A stretch of 64,000 bases of DNA from SIG452 sp045638525 (GTDB taxonomy: Bacteria; Bacillota; Clostridia; UMGS1840): positions 1 through 64,000 of the forward strand of contig JAZUBQ010000029.1 of the NCBI GenBank assembly GCA_045638525.1. The letters are read 5' to 3'. Under the pieces are notes generated by a model. The model had not been told where the DNA came from. It made no database searches and saw only the letters and a list, made by a program, of their open reading frames with translations. A program made the translations under genes and the position numbers. Numbering within the stretch: position 1 is the stretch's first letter; each line of letters begins with the position of its first letter. This document shows, piece after piece, positions 33,098 through 42,175 of this stretch.

Positions 33098-34177
33098 ATG
33101 CAGCTATCAAAATCCGTTTTATCGGTTTTTTTATTGCTATCGATCTTGCTGTTGCCCGGTTGCACCCCCATCGGAGCTAAAAACGCAAGTATGACAATGA
33201 TATATATGGCTACCACTATCTCAGCATTCTTATTGATGATAGGATATTGCTTTACCATCAAAAAAAAGGAGAAATGGTTTTATGTGTTATTTACCTCAGT
33301 AGCGGTGGTAAATATCGGTTATTTGATGCTGTCGGTATCCAAAACATTGGATATGGCACTTTGGGCAAACCGAATTGCGTATCTGGGCTCCGTTTTCTTA
33401 CCGCTATCGATGCTGAAAACCATACAAAAAATTTCAAAACTGCACTATCAAAAATGGATGAACGGTTTGCTGATTGGCATTTCAGCGATTGTATTTATCA
33501 TTGCAGCCAGCCCCGGATATTCGGATATTTACTATAAATCGGTAACCTTAGAAACGGTCAACGGCGTGTCTGTGCTGAATAAAGAATACGGAGATTGGCA
33601 TTGTGTTTATCTGTTCTATCTGCTGGGGCATTTTGCCGCGATGATTGCAACCACCTTGCACTCGATTTTCAAAAAGGAGATTGAATCCAACTCTCACGCA
33701 ATCATTATCCTGGTTGCAGTTTTCGTAAATATCCTGGTATGGCTGTTTGAACAGCTTGTAGAAATGGATTTTGAAATGTTATCTGTTTCCTATATTATCA
33801 CCGAGCTTTTCTTGCTGAGTGTTTATCTGATGATTCAAACCCAGGAAAAGTTAATTGCGGCATTAAAACTGCAAATCGTCCCTGCTCCCGGGTTTCCTGC
33901 TCAGGAACTACAAAAGGATTCCAAAGAATTTATGGAGCACTGTAACTTTATCGCAGAACACCTGCCGTCACTTACTCCTACCGAACGCTTAATTTATCAT
34001 TGCTATCTGGACGGAAAATCCACTAAAGAAGTGTTAGCGGAACTTTCAATTACAGAAAACACCCTGAAATTCCACAACAAAAATCTGTACGGTAAACTTG
34101 GTGTTTCCTCACGCAAACAACTTTTAGAATATGCAAAAACACTGAAAACGATGAACGAATCGAAGGAAAAGCAGTAA
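33098..34177 (+). CDS. Membrane-bound LuxR-family regulator (7TM + HTH)
   Basis: 359 aa. The first 245 residues hold about seven or eight membrane helices with an outward loop (SPGYSDIYYKSVTLETVNG, quoted in part: ETVNGVSVLNKEYGDWH) resembling the N-terminal 7TM sensor module of clostridial histidine kinases (HisKA_7TM type). After a linker, residues 293-347 form a GerE/LuxR helix-turn-helix (LTPTERLIYHCYLDG, STKEVLAELSITENTLKFH, NLYGKLGV). No kinase or receiver domain is present, so signal sensing and DNA binding are joined in one membrane protein. AAGGAG is 8-9 nt before the ATG. It is divergent from the LRR adhesin gene, whose regulator it may be. Confidence 0.88.
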   Translation: MQLSKSVLSVFLLLSILLLPGCTPIGAKNASMTMIYMATTISAFLLMIGYCFTIKKKEKWFYVLFTSVAVVNIGYLMLSVSKTLDMALWANRIAYLGSVFLPLSMLKTIQKISKLHYQKWMNGLLIGISAIVFIIAASPGYSDIYYKSVTLETVNGVSVLNKEYGDWHCVYLFYLLGHFAAMIATTLHSIFKKEIESNSHAIIILVAVFVNILVWLFEQLVEMDFEMLSVSYIITELFLLSVYLMIQTQEKLIAALKLQIVPAPGFPAQELQKDSKEFMEHCNFIAEHLPSLTPTERLIYHCYLDGKSTKEVLAELSITENTLKFHNKNLYGKLGVSSRKQLLEYAKTLKTMNESKEKQ

Positions 34178-34243
34178 TGAACAAACCAAACAAAAGTCTG
34201 TTACCATCCAAACGCAGATAAACAAAAAAAAACAAACTGACAT

Positions 34244-34287
34244 TAAAAAAGGAAGAAATTTTAGATCTGAAATTTCTTCCTTTTTTG
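34244..34287. terminator. Bidirectional terminator between LuxR and lacZ
   Basis: An 18-bp stem AAAAAAGGAAGAAATTTT / AAATTTCTTCCTTTTTT with T-runs on both strands. Confidence 0.85.
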
Positions 34288-34362
34288 TTATATTTTCCTC
34301 ACAGACACAATGTTATACTGCGAGCGGTGGGATTGGGAGATTATGTGCGATTTTTCCAGCCC

Positions 34363-37300
34363 CTACTTTACGGTGATGGAGAAGCCGAATAAATATTTAT
34401 CTGCATTCACTCTGTTTTCCGGACGAAGTGCAGAAATCCAAGCCATTTCCCCACCGATACCGGCGTGGCGGGCATCAATATGGAGATAGCTTTCGGGACG
34501 TTTGGTCAAACGATGGTCGTAACCTGCGGTGAGGTAATCTTCCACGGTGCTGTGATGAATGTCAAAGTGGAAGGGTAAATCACCTTCAAAGCGTAAGGTA
34601 TGACCTTCGGAGTCTGAAATTTCCAGCCATTCGGTAGATTCGTGACCACCGTTTTCCACAGGCGGATTGAAGGGGAAGTGTTCTTTTTCCACTTCATTTT
34701 CATAAACCGCTTTTACGGGCGATAACATTCTGTCACAGTAAGATTCGTTTCTGCCATAGCCAAAGAATTTGATATGTTCAAAGCCTGCAGGAATTACCAG
34801 TTCTTCCCCGATTCTGGGCAGGTCGCCGATATCTTTATCCATATCATAGGTTACATCCACATGGATTTTATCTTTTAATACGGTATAGGTAAATTTGGAA
34901 TAAATGTGATAGCCGGTAGCTCCGGTGGTGCATTTTTCAGCATTTACCACTACTCTGCCGTCAGAGCCCTGATAATAGTGAATACCAAGACATACGGTGT
35001 TGGGGTTTCTCATTTCATCCCACAACACATTTCTGCCCCAAGGCATTCCCGGACAGTTGGTACCGCAAGCAGGACGGTAGAACTGATTTTTCCATCCATC
35101 CAACAGATAGGTAGTTCCATCTTTTACGATTGTTTTCACAGTACCGCTATCTTTTGCGAATACCACGGTGAAGCTACCGTCGGTAATGGTGATGTTGCCG
35201 TTTTCATCGGTCACGGTGTAGTTGGAAGAAACTTCGGGAACAAAGGTTCTTTCGGTTTTACCGTGTTCCAGTTCAAACTGTGCATATCCGATTTCATAGC
35301 CTTTATCGTAAGCTTTGGTTGCTTCTTTCGCATTTACGGTAAAGAGAATATGATATTTACAGTTGGGTTTGGATTCATAGTCCACTTTGTAGGTCCAGTC
35401 AATGGTTTCACCGGGTTTTAAGCAGGGTAAATCCACAGAAACAGTTTTCACGGGAATACCGTTTTCATAAACAGTAGCCAATACGTCATAATGACTGGAA
35501 TCTAACGCCATATTGGTGTTGGATACCAGATATCGGTTTTCAAATTTGGTGATTTCACGATGGTCATAATGGGGTTTTCGGAAGATGAGGGGCATATATC
35601 CCATTTTCAGTTCGTAAGCACCGGGTTTCCAAGTATAATCCCCAAGCATAACACCATTGTTGGTGAAGAAGGGAGCACATTCTCTTTCACGGATTGATTC
35701 ATTGAACGCACCGGCATAGCCATAAAATTCCACGCCGTTTTCGTCTTTGGTAGCAATGCCTTTGTCAATTAAATCCCAAGCAAAACCACCTTGGAAACGA
35801 GGATATTTGATAACGCAATCCACAAAACGCTGTACACCGGAACCGGCATTTAACATTTCATAGAGCATTTCAATTAAGATAATGGGTCTGTCATCATCCA
35901 CATCAGAAATCATATCGCGAATCATAAACTGCTGCGCATACATAAAGGGACGGGTATCACTCATACGTTTGCTGATATCCATAATTTCGCCGCCTTCATA
36001 CTGGCAGATTCTGGTAGGATCATATTCTTTGATCCAGCCGTACATTGCAGCGTGAGCAGGACCAACACCACTTTCGTTTCCTAAAGACCAGCAATATACC
36101 GAAGGATGGTTTTTATAGAAAGTCACTGTACGGGCTGCACGATTTACAAATTCAGGTGCCCATTCGGGTCTGCGGGTTAACTGTCCGTAAACACCGTGAG
36201 TTTCCACGTTGCATTCCAACATCACCATCAAGCCGTATTCGTCACACAATTCATAGAATTCACGACAAGCAGGATAGTGACAGGTTCTTACCGCATTAAT
36301 GTTCATCCGTTTCATATTTTCCACTTCACGGATGATAATTTCACGACTTAAGGTACGACCGGTGTAAACGTGATGTTCGTGACGGTTCATCCCTTTCACA
36401 ATCATTCTCTGACCGTTTAGGTGAACCACACCTTTGATGATTTCCACCCGTTTGAAACCGATGCGACAAGCTTCAATATCCAATACATTGCCGTTTTCAT
36501 CGGTTAAGGTGCAAACCACGGTATATAACTTGGGAGTTTCGGGAGTCCAGGGTTCTACTTCGCCAACCGATTCACGGATAATACAAGCGTTACAGTCGGG
36601 AAGGCAGTCGCTGTGTCTGGATTCGATACCGATTTCGGGAGTTTTTTGATAAATCAGTTTGTCACCATCGAAAATTTCCAAGGTAACGGTGCTGTTTGCA
36701 AAGCCGTTTACACGATTTAACAAAATATCAGCACGAATACTGCCTTGTCCTCTTTCATAATCGGTTAATACTTTATAATCAACAATTCTTTTTCTGGGTT
36801 TGGAAATTAAGTATACAGGACGGTAAATCCCTGCCAGATACCAGTAGTCCTGGTCTTCTAAGTAGGAAGAAGATGCAATCTTCATTACCTGAACGGTCAG
36901 GGTGTTTTCGCCGGGGTTTACAAACTCAGTAATATCAAAAGTAGAGGGAAGTTTGCTGTCTTCCGCATAACCCACTTCCTGATCATTTACCCACAGAATA
37001 TAAGAGGTTTCCACCCCGTCAAACTGAATGAAGGTGTCTTTTTTGCACCAGTCTTCATCCACGGTAAAGGTGGTTTCATAAATACCGGTAGGATTTTTCT
37101 TGGGAATTTCGGGCGCATTTACCACCGTAAATTCTCCGTCATCGGTGGGATATACCACACAGCCTTCGGTTTCGTAGTATCTCCAGGGATAGGTGAAGTT
37201 GGTATAAACCGGTTCACCAAACCCAAAATATTCCCAGTTACCGGGAACAGCGATTTCTGCGGTGAAGTTTTTGTCCAGGTGAGCACCGTATTCGGGAACT

Positions 37301-37485
37301 TCATCATAGTAACGGAACTTCCAGTTACCGTTTAAGGACTTTACATTGGAAGATTTTAAAATATCGCAAGTGAATGCCTCAGCTTTTGTAGCATAGGCAC
37401 CCCACTGTGTGTGAGGTGCTTCACGGTTTACCTGAGTTACGTCCATATCTGTCCATGGCATTTTAGTATGAATTTTCTGATACAT
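34363..37485 (-). CDS. lacZ: Beta-galactosidase-like glycoside hydrolase family 2 (LacZ type)
   Basis: 1040 aa, full LacZ length with five domains: sugar-binding jelly roll (about 40-230), Ig-like, TIM barrel (about 345-640), a second Ig-like, and the C-terminal Bgal_small_N super-sandwich (about 760-1035). Catalytic marks are NRHEHH (367-372), acid/base E471 in SLGNESG, and E539 at the nucleophile position. The nucleophile loop reads ILIEMLYEMLNAGSG, where canonical LacZ has ILCEYAHAMGNS, so the Tyr and His next to the nucleophile are replaced. No signal peptide: cytoplasmic. AAAGGAG precedes the ATG. It lies 26 nt downstream of the TIM-barrel/ligase fusion and probably shares its mRNA. The natural substrate may not be lactose. 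Confidence 0.9.
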   Translation of the reverse strand: MYQKIHTKMPWTDMDVTQVNREAPHTQWGAYATKAEAFTCDILKSSNVKSLNGNWKFRYYDEVPEYGAHLDKNFTAEIAVPGNWEYFGFGEPVYTNFTYPWRYYETEGCVVYPTDDGEFTVVNAPEIPKKNPTGIYETTFTVDEDWCKKDTFIQFDGVETSYILWVNDQEVGYAEDSKLPSTFDITEFVNPGENTLTVQVMKIASSSYLEDQDYWYLAGIYRPVYLISKPRKRIVDYKVLTDYERGQGSIRADILLNRVNGFANSTVTLEIFDGDKLIYQKTPEIGIESRHSDCLPDCNACIIRESVGEVEPWTPETPKLYTVVCTLTDENGNVLDIEACRIGFKRVEIIKGVVHLNGQRMIVKGMNRHEHHVYTGRTLSREIIIREVENMKRMNINAVRTCHYPACREFYELCDEYGLMVMLECNVETHGVYGQLTRRPEWAPEFVNRAARTVTFYKNHPSVYCWSLGNESGVGPAHAAMYGWIKEYDPTRICQYEGGEIMDISKRMSDTRPFMYAQQFMIRDMISDVDDDRPIILIEMLYEMLNAGSGVQRFVDCVIKYPRFQGGFAWDLIDKGIATKDENGVEFYGYAGAFNESIRERECAPFFTNNGVMLGDYTWKPGAYELKMGYMPLIFRKPHYDHREITKFENRYLVSNTNMALDSSHYDVLATVYENGIPVKTVSVDLPCLKPGETIDWTYKVDYESKPNCKYHILFTVNAKEATKAYDKGYEIGYAQFELEHGKTERTFVPEVSSNYTVTDENGNITITDGSFTVVFAKDSGTVKTIVKDGTTYLLDGWKNQFYRPACGTNCPGMPWGRNVLWDEMRNPNTVCLGIHYYQGSDGRVVVNAEKCTTGATGYHIYSKFTYTVLKDKIHVDVTYDMDKDIGDLPRIGEELVIPAGFEHIKFFGYGRNESYCDRMLSPVKAVYENEVEKEHFPFNPPVENGGHESTEWLEISDSEGHTLRFEGDLPFHFDIHHSTVEDYLTAGYDHRLTKRPESYLHIDARHAGIGGEMAWISALRPENRVNADKYLFGFSITVK

Positions 37486-37511
37486 AATGCTGTCTCCTTT
37501 ATTAAGTGTAA

Positions 37512-40043
37512 TTATGCAGTTTCGATGGCGTTGTCTTGTTGCAGATTTAATTTTTCAACTGCCATTTCTCTCATCTTGTATTTTAAAATTTTGCCTGCAG
37601 CATTCATGGGGAAAGAATCCACAAAGTCTACATATCGAGGAGTTTTATGTTTTGCCATATGGGTGTATACATATTCTTTCATTTCTTCTTCGGTCATGGT
37701 TTCGCCTTCTTTTAAGATGACGCAAGCCATAATTTCTTCCCCATACTGACGGTCAGGAACACCGATAACCTGAACATCGGATACCTTGGGATGTGTATAA
37801 ATGAAATCTTCAATTTCTTTGGGATAAATATTTTCACCACCACGGATAATCATATCTTTGATACGGCCGGTGATTTTGTAGTAACCGTTTTCGTCACGAC
37901 GAGCCATATCCCCGGTGTGAAGCCATCCGTTTTCGTCTATCGCTTCTGCAGTTGCCTGTGGCATTTTGTAGTAGCCTTTCATAATGTTGTAGCCTTTTGC
38001 CACAAATTCACCGTCCACATTGTCGGGTAAATCTTCACCGGTTTCGGGATCCACGATTTTACACTCAATGCCGTACATTGCCGCACCAACGGTGTTTACA
38101 CGGGTTTCTACCGAGTCGGTAATTTTAGACATGGTACATCCGGGAGATGCTTCGGTCTGACCATATACAATACAGATTTCACTCATATTCATTTTTTCGA
38201 TAACGTCTTCCATTACCTTGATGGGACAGGGGCTACCTGCCATAATTCCGGTTCTCATATGAGAAAAATCGGTAGTCGGGAAGTCATCGTGCCCCAACAT
38301 TGCAATAAACATTGTGGGTACACCGTGGAAACAGGTGATTTTTTCTTTGTTGATACATTCTAAGCCTTTTTTGGGAGAGAATGCAGGAATGGGAGACATT
38401 GTTACACCGTGAGTCATAGAAGCAGTCATTGCCAGAACCATACCAAAGCAGTGGAACATAGGCACCTGAATCATCATACGGTCTGCGGTGGACAAGTCCA
38501 TACAGTCACCGATATTTTTACCGTTGTTTACAACGTTATAGTGAGTTAACATAACCCCTTTGGGGAAACCGGTGGTACCGGAGGTGTACTGCATATTGCA
38601 AACGTCGTGTTTGTTGATTGCCGCCTGACGACGGTATACTTCTTCAATGGAAACTTTGTCTTTTAATGCAAGACTTTCTTCCCAAGTATAGCAACCGGGT
38701 TGTTTTTCCCCAATTACAACGATATTACGCAAGAAAGGTAATTTTTTGATATGTAAGGGTTTTCCGGTTTCGTGTGTTGCAAGTTCGGGACAAATTTCTT
38801 TGATAATGCCCACATAGTCAGAATCTTTATAACCTTCGGTCATAATCAAAGTGTGAGTATCGGACTGACGGAGCAGATATTCTGCTTCGTGAATTTTATA
38901 TGCGGTATTTACCGTTACCAAAACAGCACCGATTTTGGTGGTTGCCCAGAAGGAAATATACCACTGCGGTACATTGGTTGCCCAAATCGCAACGTGATCC
39001 CCTGCTTTTACCCCCATCGCAATCAAAGCACGTGCAAATTCGTCTACATCATCACGGAATTCTGCATAGGTACGGGTATAATCCAGCGTGGTATAACGGA
39101 AAGCATACTGGTCGGGGAACTCTTCTACCATACGGTCTAATACCTGCGGGAAGGTTAAATCAATCAGATGTTCTTTGGGCCATACATATTTTCCGGTTTT
39201 TCTGATATTATCCTGCAGTTTTCCACGAGTGTCACCATCGGTTCCATACGCTGCCATAAAGTTTACAAAATGAGGGAACACAATCCCTGCATCGCTTAAA
39301 TCGGGAGCATAGGATTTTAACCATTCTAAGGAAATATATCCTTCATAGTTGATAGAACGCAGAGAGAACATTGCCGCATCCAACGGTAAATCCCCTTCGC
39401 CCATCATACGATAGGAAGGTTCGCCGTCTACCATCAGGGAATCTTTTACATGAACATATTTAATGTATGCCCCCAGATTTTGTACGCTCTGTTCGGGAGA
39501 TTCGTTCATAAAACGATAAGGATGATGCACATCCCACAGTGCACCAACGTTGTCACTTGCCACATTGTTTAACAAGTTTGCCAGACGTTTGGTATCTGCA
39601 TAGACACCGTTGGTTTCCACCAGTAAGGTAACATCAAATTCTTCAGCATAAGAAACCAGTTCGGTTAAAATGGCAAGTACTGCATCGTCATCCACTTCAC
39701 CTTCTGCCGCCGCATTACGGTCTGCCAAAATACGCAGGTAAGGAGTTCCGATGGCATTTGCCAGATTGATATATTCTTTGATTTCTGCCTTGGTGGCTTC
39801 AGCTTTATCCGCATATTTTAATGCACAACCGGTAGATAAACAAGGAATTTCCAAATGCATTTTTTGAAGTTTCTGAATGGTTTCTTCTCTGTTTTCTTTG
39901 GAGAATGGATTTCCTTTGATATTTTTGAAACCTTCGCCCAAACCTCTCACTTCAATCCCGTGAAAACCACAGTCTTTTGCCATGGCAATCACTTCGGACC
40001 AGGAGAAATCCGGACAACCTAAGGTGGAAAATGCGAGTTTCAT
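37512..40043 (-). CDS. Fusion: xylose-isomerase-like TIM barrel + AMP-dependent acyl-CoA synthetase
   Basis: 843 aa in one frame with two complete domains. Residues 1-265 are a sugar-phosphate isomerase/epimerase barrel (AP_endonuc_2 type) with the expected metal ligands E143 (LLVETNG), D171 (ALWDVHHPY), H198 (YVHVKD) and E240 (ISLEW). Residues 285-835 are an ANL-superfamily ligase: YTSGTTGFPKGV (486-497), VYGQTEASPG (626-635), LHTGD (708-712), TGRIKD (725-730) and the catalytic K818 in MNAAGKILK. It resembles medium/long-chain acyl-CoA ligases. The joint chemistry is unknown: perhaps a sugar-acid or keto-acid product is activated as CoA ester. It is the first gene of an apparent operon with lacZ. 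Confidence 0.88.
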   Translation of the reverse strand: MKLAFSTLGCPDFSWSEVIAMAKDCGFHGIEVRGLGEGFKNIKGNPFSKENREETIQKLQKMHLEIPCLSTGCALKYADKAEATKAEIKEYINLANAIGTPYLRILADRNAAAEGEVDDDAVLAILTELVSYAEEFDVTLLVETNGVYADTKRLANLLNNVASDNVGALWDVHHPYRFMNESPEQSVQNLGAYIKYVHVKDSLMVDGEPSYRMMGEGDLPLDAAMFSLRSINYEGYISLEWLKSYAPDLSDAGIVFPHFVNFMAAYGTDGDTRGKLQDNIRKTGKYVWPKEHLIDLTFPQVLDRMVEEFPDQYAFRYTTLDYTRTYAEFRDDVDEFARALIAMGVKAGDHVAIWATNVPQWYISFWATTKIGAVLVTVNTAYKIHEAEYLLRQSDTHTLIMTEGYKDSDYVGIIKEICPELATHETGKPLHIKKLPFLRNIVVIGEKQPGCYTWEESLALKDKVSIEEVYRRQAAINKHDVCNMQYTSGTTGFPKGVMLTHYNVVNNGKNIGDCMDLSTADRMMIQVPMFHCFGMVLAMTASMTHGVTMSPIPAFSPKKGLECINKEKITCFHGVPTMFIAMLGHDDFPTTDFSHMRTGIMAGSPCPIKVMEDVIEKMNMSEICIVYGQTEASPGCTMSKITDSVETRVNTVGAAMYGIECKIVDPETGEDLPDNVDGEFVAKGYNIMKGYYKMPQATAEAIDENGWLHTGDMARRDENGYYKITGRIKDMIIRGGENIYPKEIEDFIYTHPKVSDVQVIGVPDRQYGEEIMACVILKEGETMTEEEMKEYVYTHMAKHKTPRYVDFVDSFPMNAAGKILKYKMREMAVEKLNLQQDNAIETA

Positions 40044-40217
40044 AATAATTTTCCCTTTCTTTGGAGATAAGTATATTGAACATAAATGTTTCTAAAGTTT
40101 ATAATTTTTTCTCTTGTTTCGCACAAGAACCCGAAAAAATCGGATGATTTTTTGTTTTTTTGACTACCGCATACTCAGATGTACGCAAAGGAGTAAAAAG
40201 CGAAAAAAGCGCCAATT

Positions 40218-41096
40218 TTACTCGGCCTTAAACATGGTGCCGATACCATCGGTCGTAAATATTTCCAAAAGTAAACAGTGGGGAATACGTCCGTCTAAGA
40301 TATGAACGGATTTTACACCGGAATCAATGGCGTCTAAGCATCCTAACACTTTGGGAATCATACCGCCGGTAATCACGCCGTCATCAATGAGTTTTAAGGT
40401 GTCTGCTTTGTTGATTTCGGGAATGATATCGGGAGAATCCACGTCCATTTTCAGACCTTCGATATCAGTTAAGAGAATCAGTTTTTCTGCTTCCAAAGCA
40501 CCTGCCAACACACCTGCAGCTGTATCTGCATTGATGTTGTAGCTGTGTCCGTTTACATCCACACCAATGGGTGCAATTACGGGAATGTAACCGTTATCCG
40601 CTAAGTTTCTCACCAATTTGGAATTTACCTTTACAATATCGCCTACATAACCGATGTCCACTTCTTCACCGTCTACGGTAGTGGTATGCTTTTCACAAGT
40701 AAACAGGCAAGAATCCATACCGGAAATCCCCACAGCGTTACCGCCGTTGACATTTAAGAGGGAAACAACTTCTTTGTTGGTTTTTCCGATTAGCACCATC
40801 TGGGCTACTTGCATTGTGGTTTCGTCAGTCACTCTGAGACCGTTTATAAATTCACTTTGCACATCGTAGGTTTTTAAGGCACTGGAAATATCGGGACCGC
40901 CACCATGTACCACGATGGGATGCATTCCGATATATTTTAATAAGGTGATGTCCTCCATTACGGAGTTCTTTAATTCTCCGTTAATCATTGCATTTCCGCC
41001 GTATTTAATTACAACGGTTTTATCATAGAATTTCTGGATGTAAGGCATTGCTTCTACCAGAATTTTGGCTTTATGTATGAGTTTCTCCATATCCAT
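40218..41096 (-). CDS. argB: Acetylglutamate kinase
   Basis: 292 aa, amino-acid kinase fold. VVIKYGGNAM (ATP-phosphate lysine), VHGGGPDIS, NGLRVTD, and TDIEGLKMD plus GGMIPKV mark ArgB. It phosphorylates N-acetyl-L-glutamate in arginine synthesis. The N-terminal helix (LIHKAKILVEAMPYIQKFY) is of the arginine-feedback-inhibited type. Two in-frame ATGs (41096, 41090) are possible and the ribosome site is weak. It lies 18 nt downstream of argC. argJ, argD and argF are not in the window. Confidence 0.96.
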   Translation of the reverse strand: MDMEKLIHKAKILVEAMPYIQKFYDKTVVIKYGGNAMINGELKNSVMEDITLLKYIGMHPIVVHGGGPDISSALKTYDVQSEFINGLRVTDETTMQVAQMVLIGKTNKEVVSLLNVNGGNAVGISGMDSCLFTCEKHTTTVDGEEVDIGYVGDIVKVNSKLVRNLADNGYIPVIAPIGVDVNGHSYNINADTAAGVLAGALEAEKLILLTDIEGLKMDVDSPDIIPEINKADTLKLIDDGVITGGMIPKVLGCLDAIDSGVKSVHILDGRIPHCLLLEIFTTDGIGTMFKAE

Positions 41097-41114
41097 TTTC
41101 TTTACTACAGCTCC

Positions 41115-42155
41115 TTATAAGTAGAATCCGGGGTTTGCTAAACCGGTGGTTTCGGGAAGGTCAAACATCAGATTCATATTCTGAACTGCCTGCCCTGCAG
41201 CACCTTTGTTCAGGTTATCTAAGGTGGAAATCACCACAACACGTTTCAAACGTTTATCCACAGTCAAGCCGATATCCACATAGTTAGAACCTGCCACATG
41301 GTTAGATTCAGGAATTTTACCTGCATCATAAATTCGGATGAAGGGACATCCTTCATAGAATTTACGATATGCTGTAAGCAGCTGTTCTTCGGTATAATCA
41401 TCCGTTAAATTCATATAGATGGTGGAATAAATCCCACGTTTCATCGGCACTAAGTGAGGAGTGAAGCTGATCATTACCTCCTGACCTGCCAGCTTGGAAT
41501 ATTCCTGCTCAATTTCAGAGGTATGACGGTGGGTAGCGATTTTATAGGCTTTCATATTTTCAGTACATTCACAAAAATGGTAATCCAGATGGATTCCTCT
41601 GCCTGCTCCTGTTACCCCGGATTTTGCATCCACAATGATGTTATCAATAGACACGAATCCGCCTTTGATTAAGGGCGCTGCACCTAAAATGGAGGTGGTG
41701 GTGTAGCAACCGGGATTGCCGACTAAACGAGCTTTTTTGATTTTTTCACGGTAGAGTTCACACAAACCGTATACCGATTCTTTTAACAACTCAGGATTTT
41801 TGTGAGTGGTTTTATACCACTCTTCGTATACTGCCACATCATCATAACGGTAGTCACCGCTTAAGTCAATCACACGAAGACCTGCCTGATAGAGGTTTCC
41901 GATTACCATATCGGATGCACCGTGGGGCAATGAGGTAAATACTACATCACATTTTTTAGCAATTTCTTCCACATTGAGTTCTTCCAACACAATGTCGCAA
42001 ATGCCTTTTAAGTGAGGATAGATGGTGGAAATCTTTTCCCCTGCGGTACTGCCGGATACCAAAGTGGTCACTTCCACCTCAGGATGAGAAAGCAGTAATC
42101 TTAATAATTCAATTCCGGCATATCCTGTTACGCCTAAAATACCGGCTCTAATCAT
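41115..42155 (-). CDS. argC: N-acetyl-gamma-glutamyl-phosphate reductase
   Basis: 346 aa. N-terminal NADP loop GVTGYAGIELLRLL and the catalytic cysteine in GNPGCYTT (about residue 148), with a basic active-site loop near ATHRHTSEI and the C-terminal SNHVAGSNYVDIG. It reduces the acyl phosphate made by ArgB, the next gene. GGAGG lies about 10 nt before the ATG. Only 20 nt separate it from typA upstream, so the biosynthetic pair seems to be read from the typA promoter. Confidence 0.96.
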   Translation of the reverse strand: MIRAGILGVTGYAGIELLRLLLSHPEVEVTTLVSGSTAGEKISTIYPHLKGICDIVLEELNVEEIAKKCDVVFTSLPHGASDMVIGNLYQAGLRVIDLSGDYRYDDVAVYEEWYKTTHKNPELLKESVYGLCELYREKIKKARLVGNPGCYTTTSILGAAPLIKGGFVSIDNIIVDAKSGVTGAGRGIHLDYHFCECTENMKAYKIATHRHTSEIEQEYSKLAGQEVMISFTPHLVPMKRGIYSTIYMNLTDDYTEEQLLTAYRKFYEGCPFIRIYDAGKIPESNHVAGSNYVDIGLTVDKRLKRVVVISTLDNLNKGAAGQAVQNMNLMFDLPETTGLANPGFYL

Positions 42156-42175
42156 ATCTATATTCCTCCGTTATA

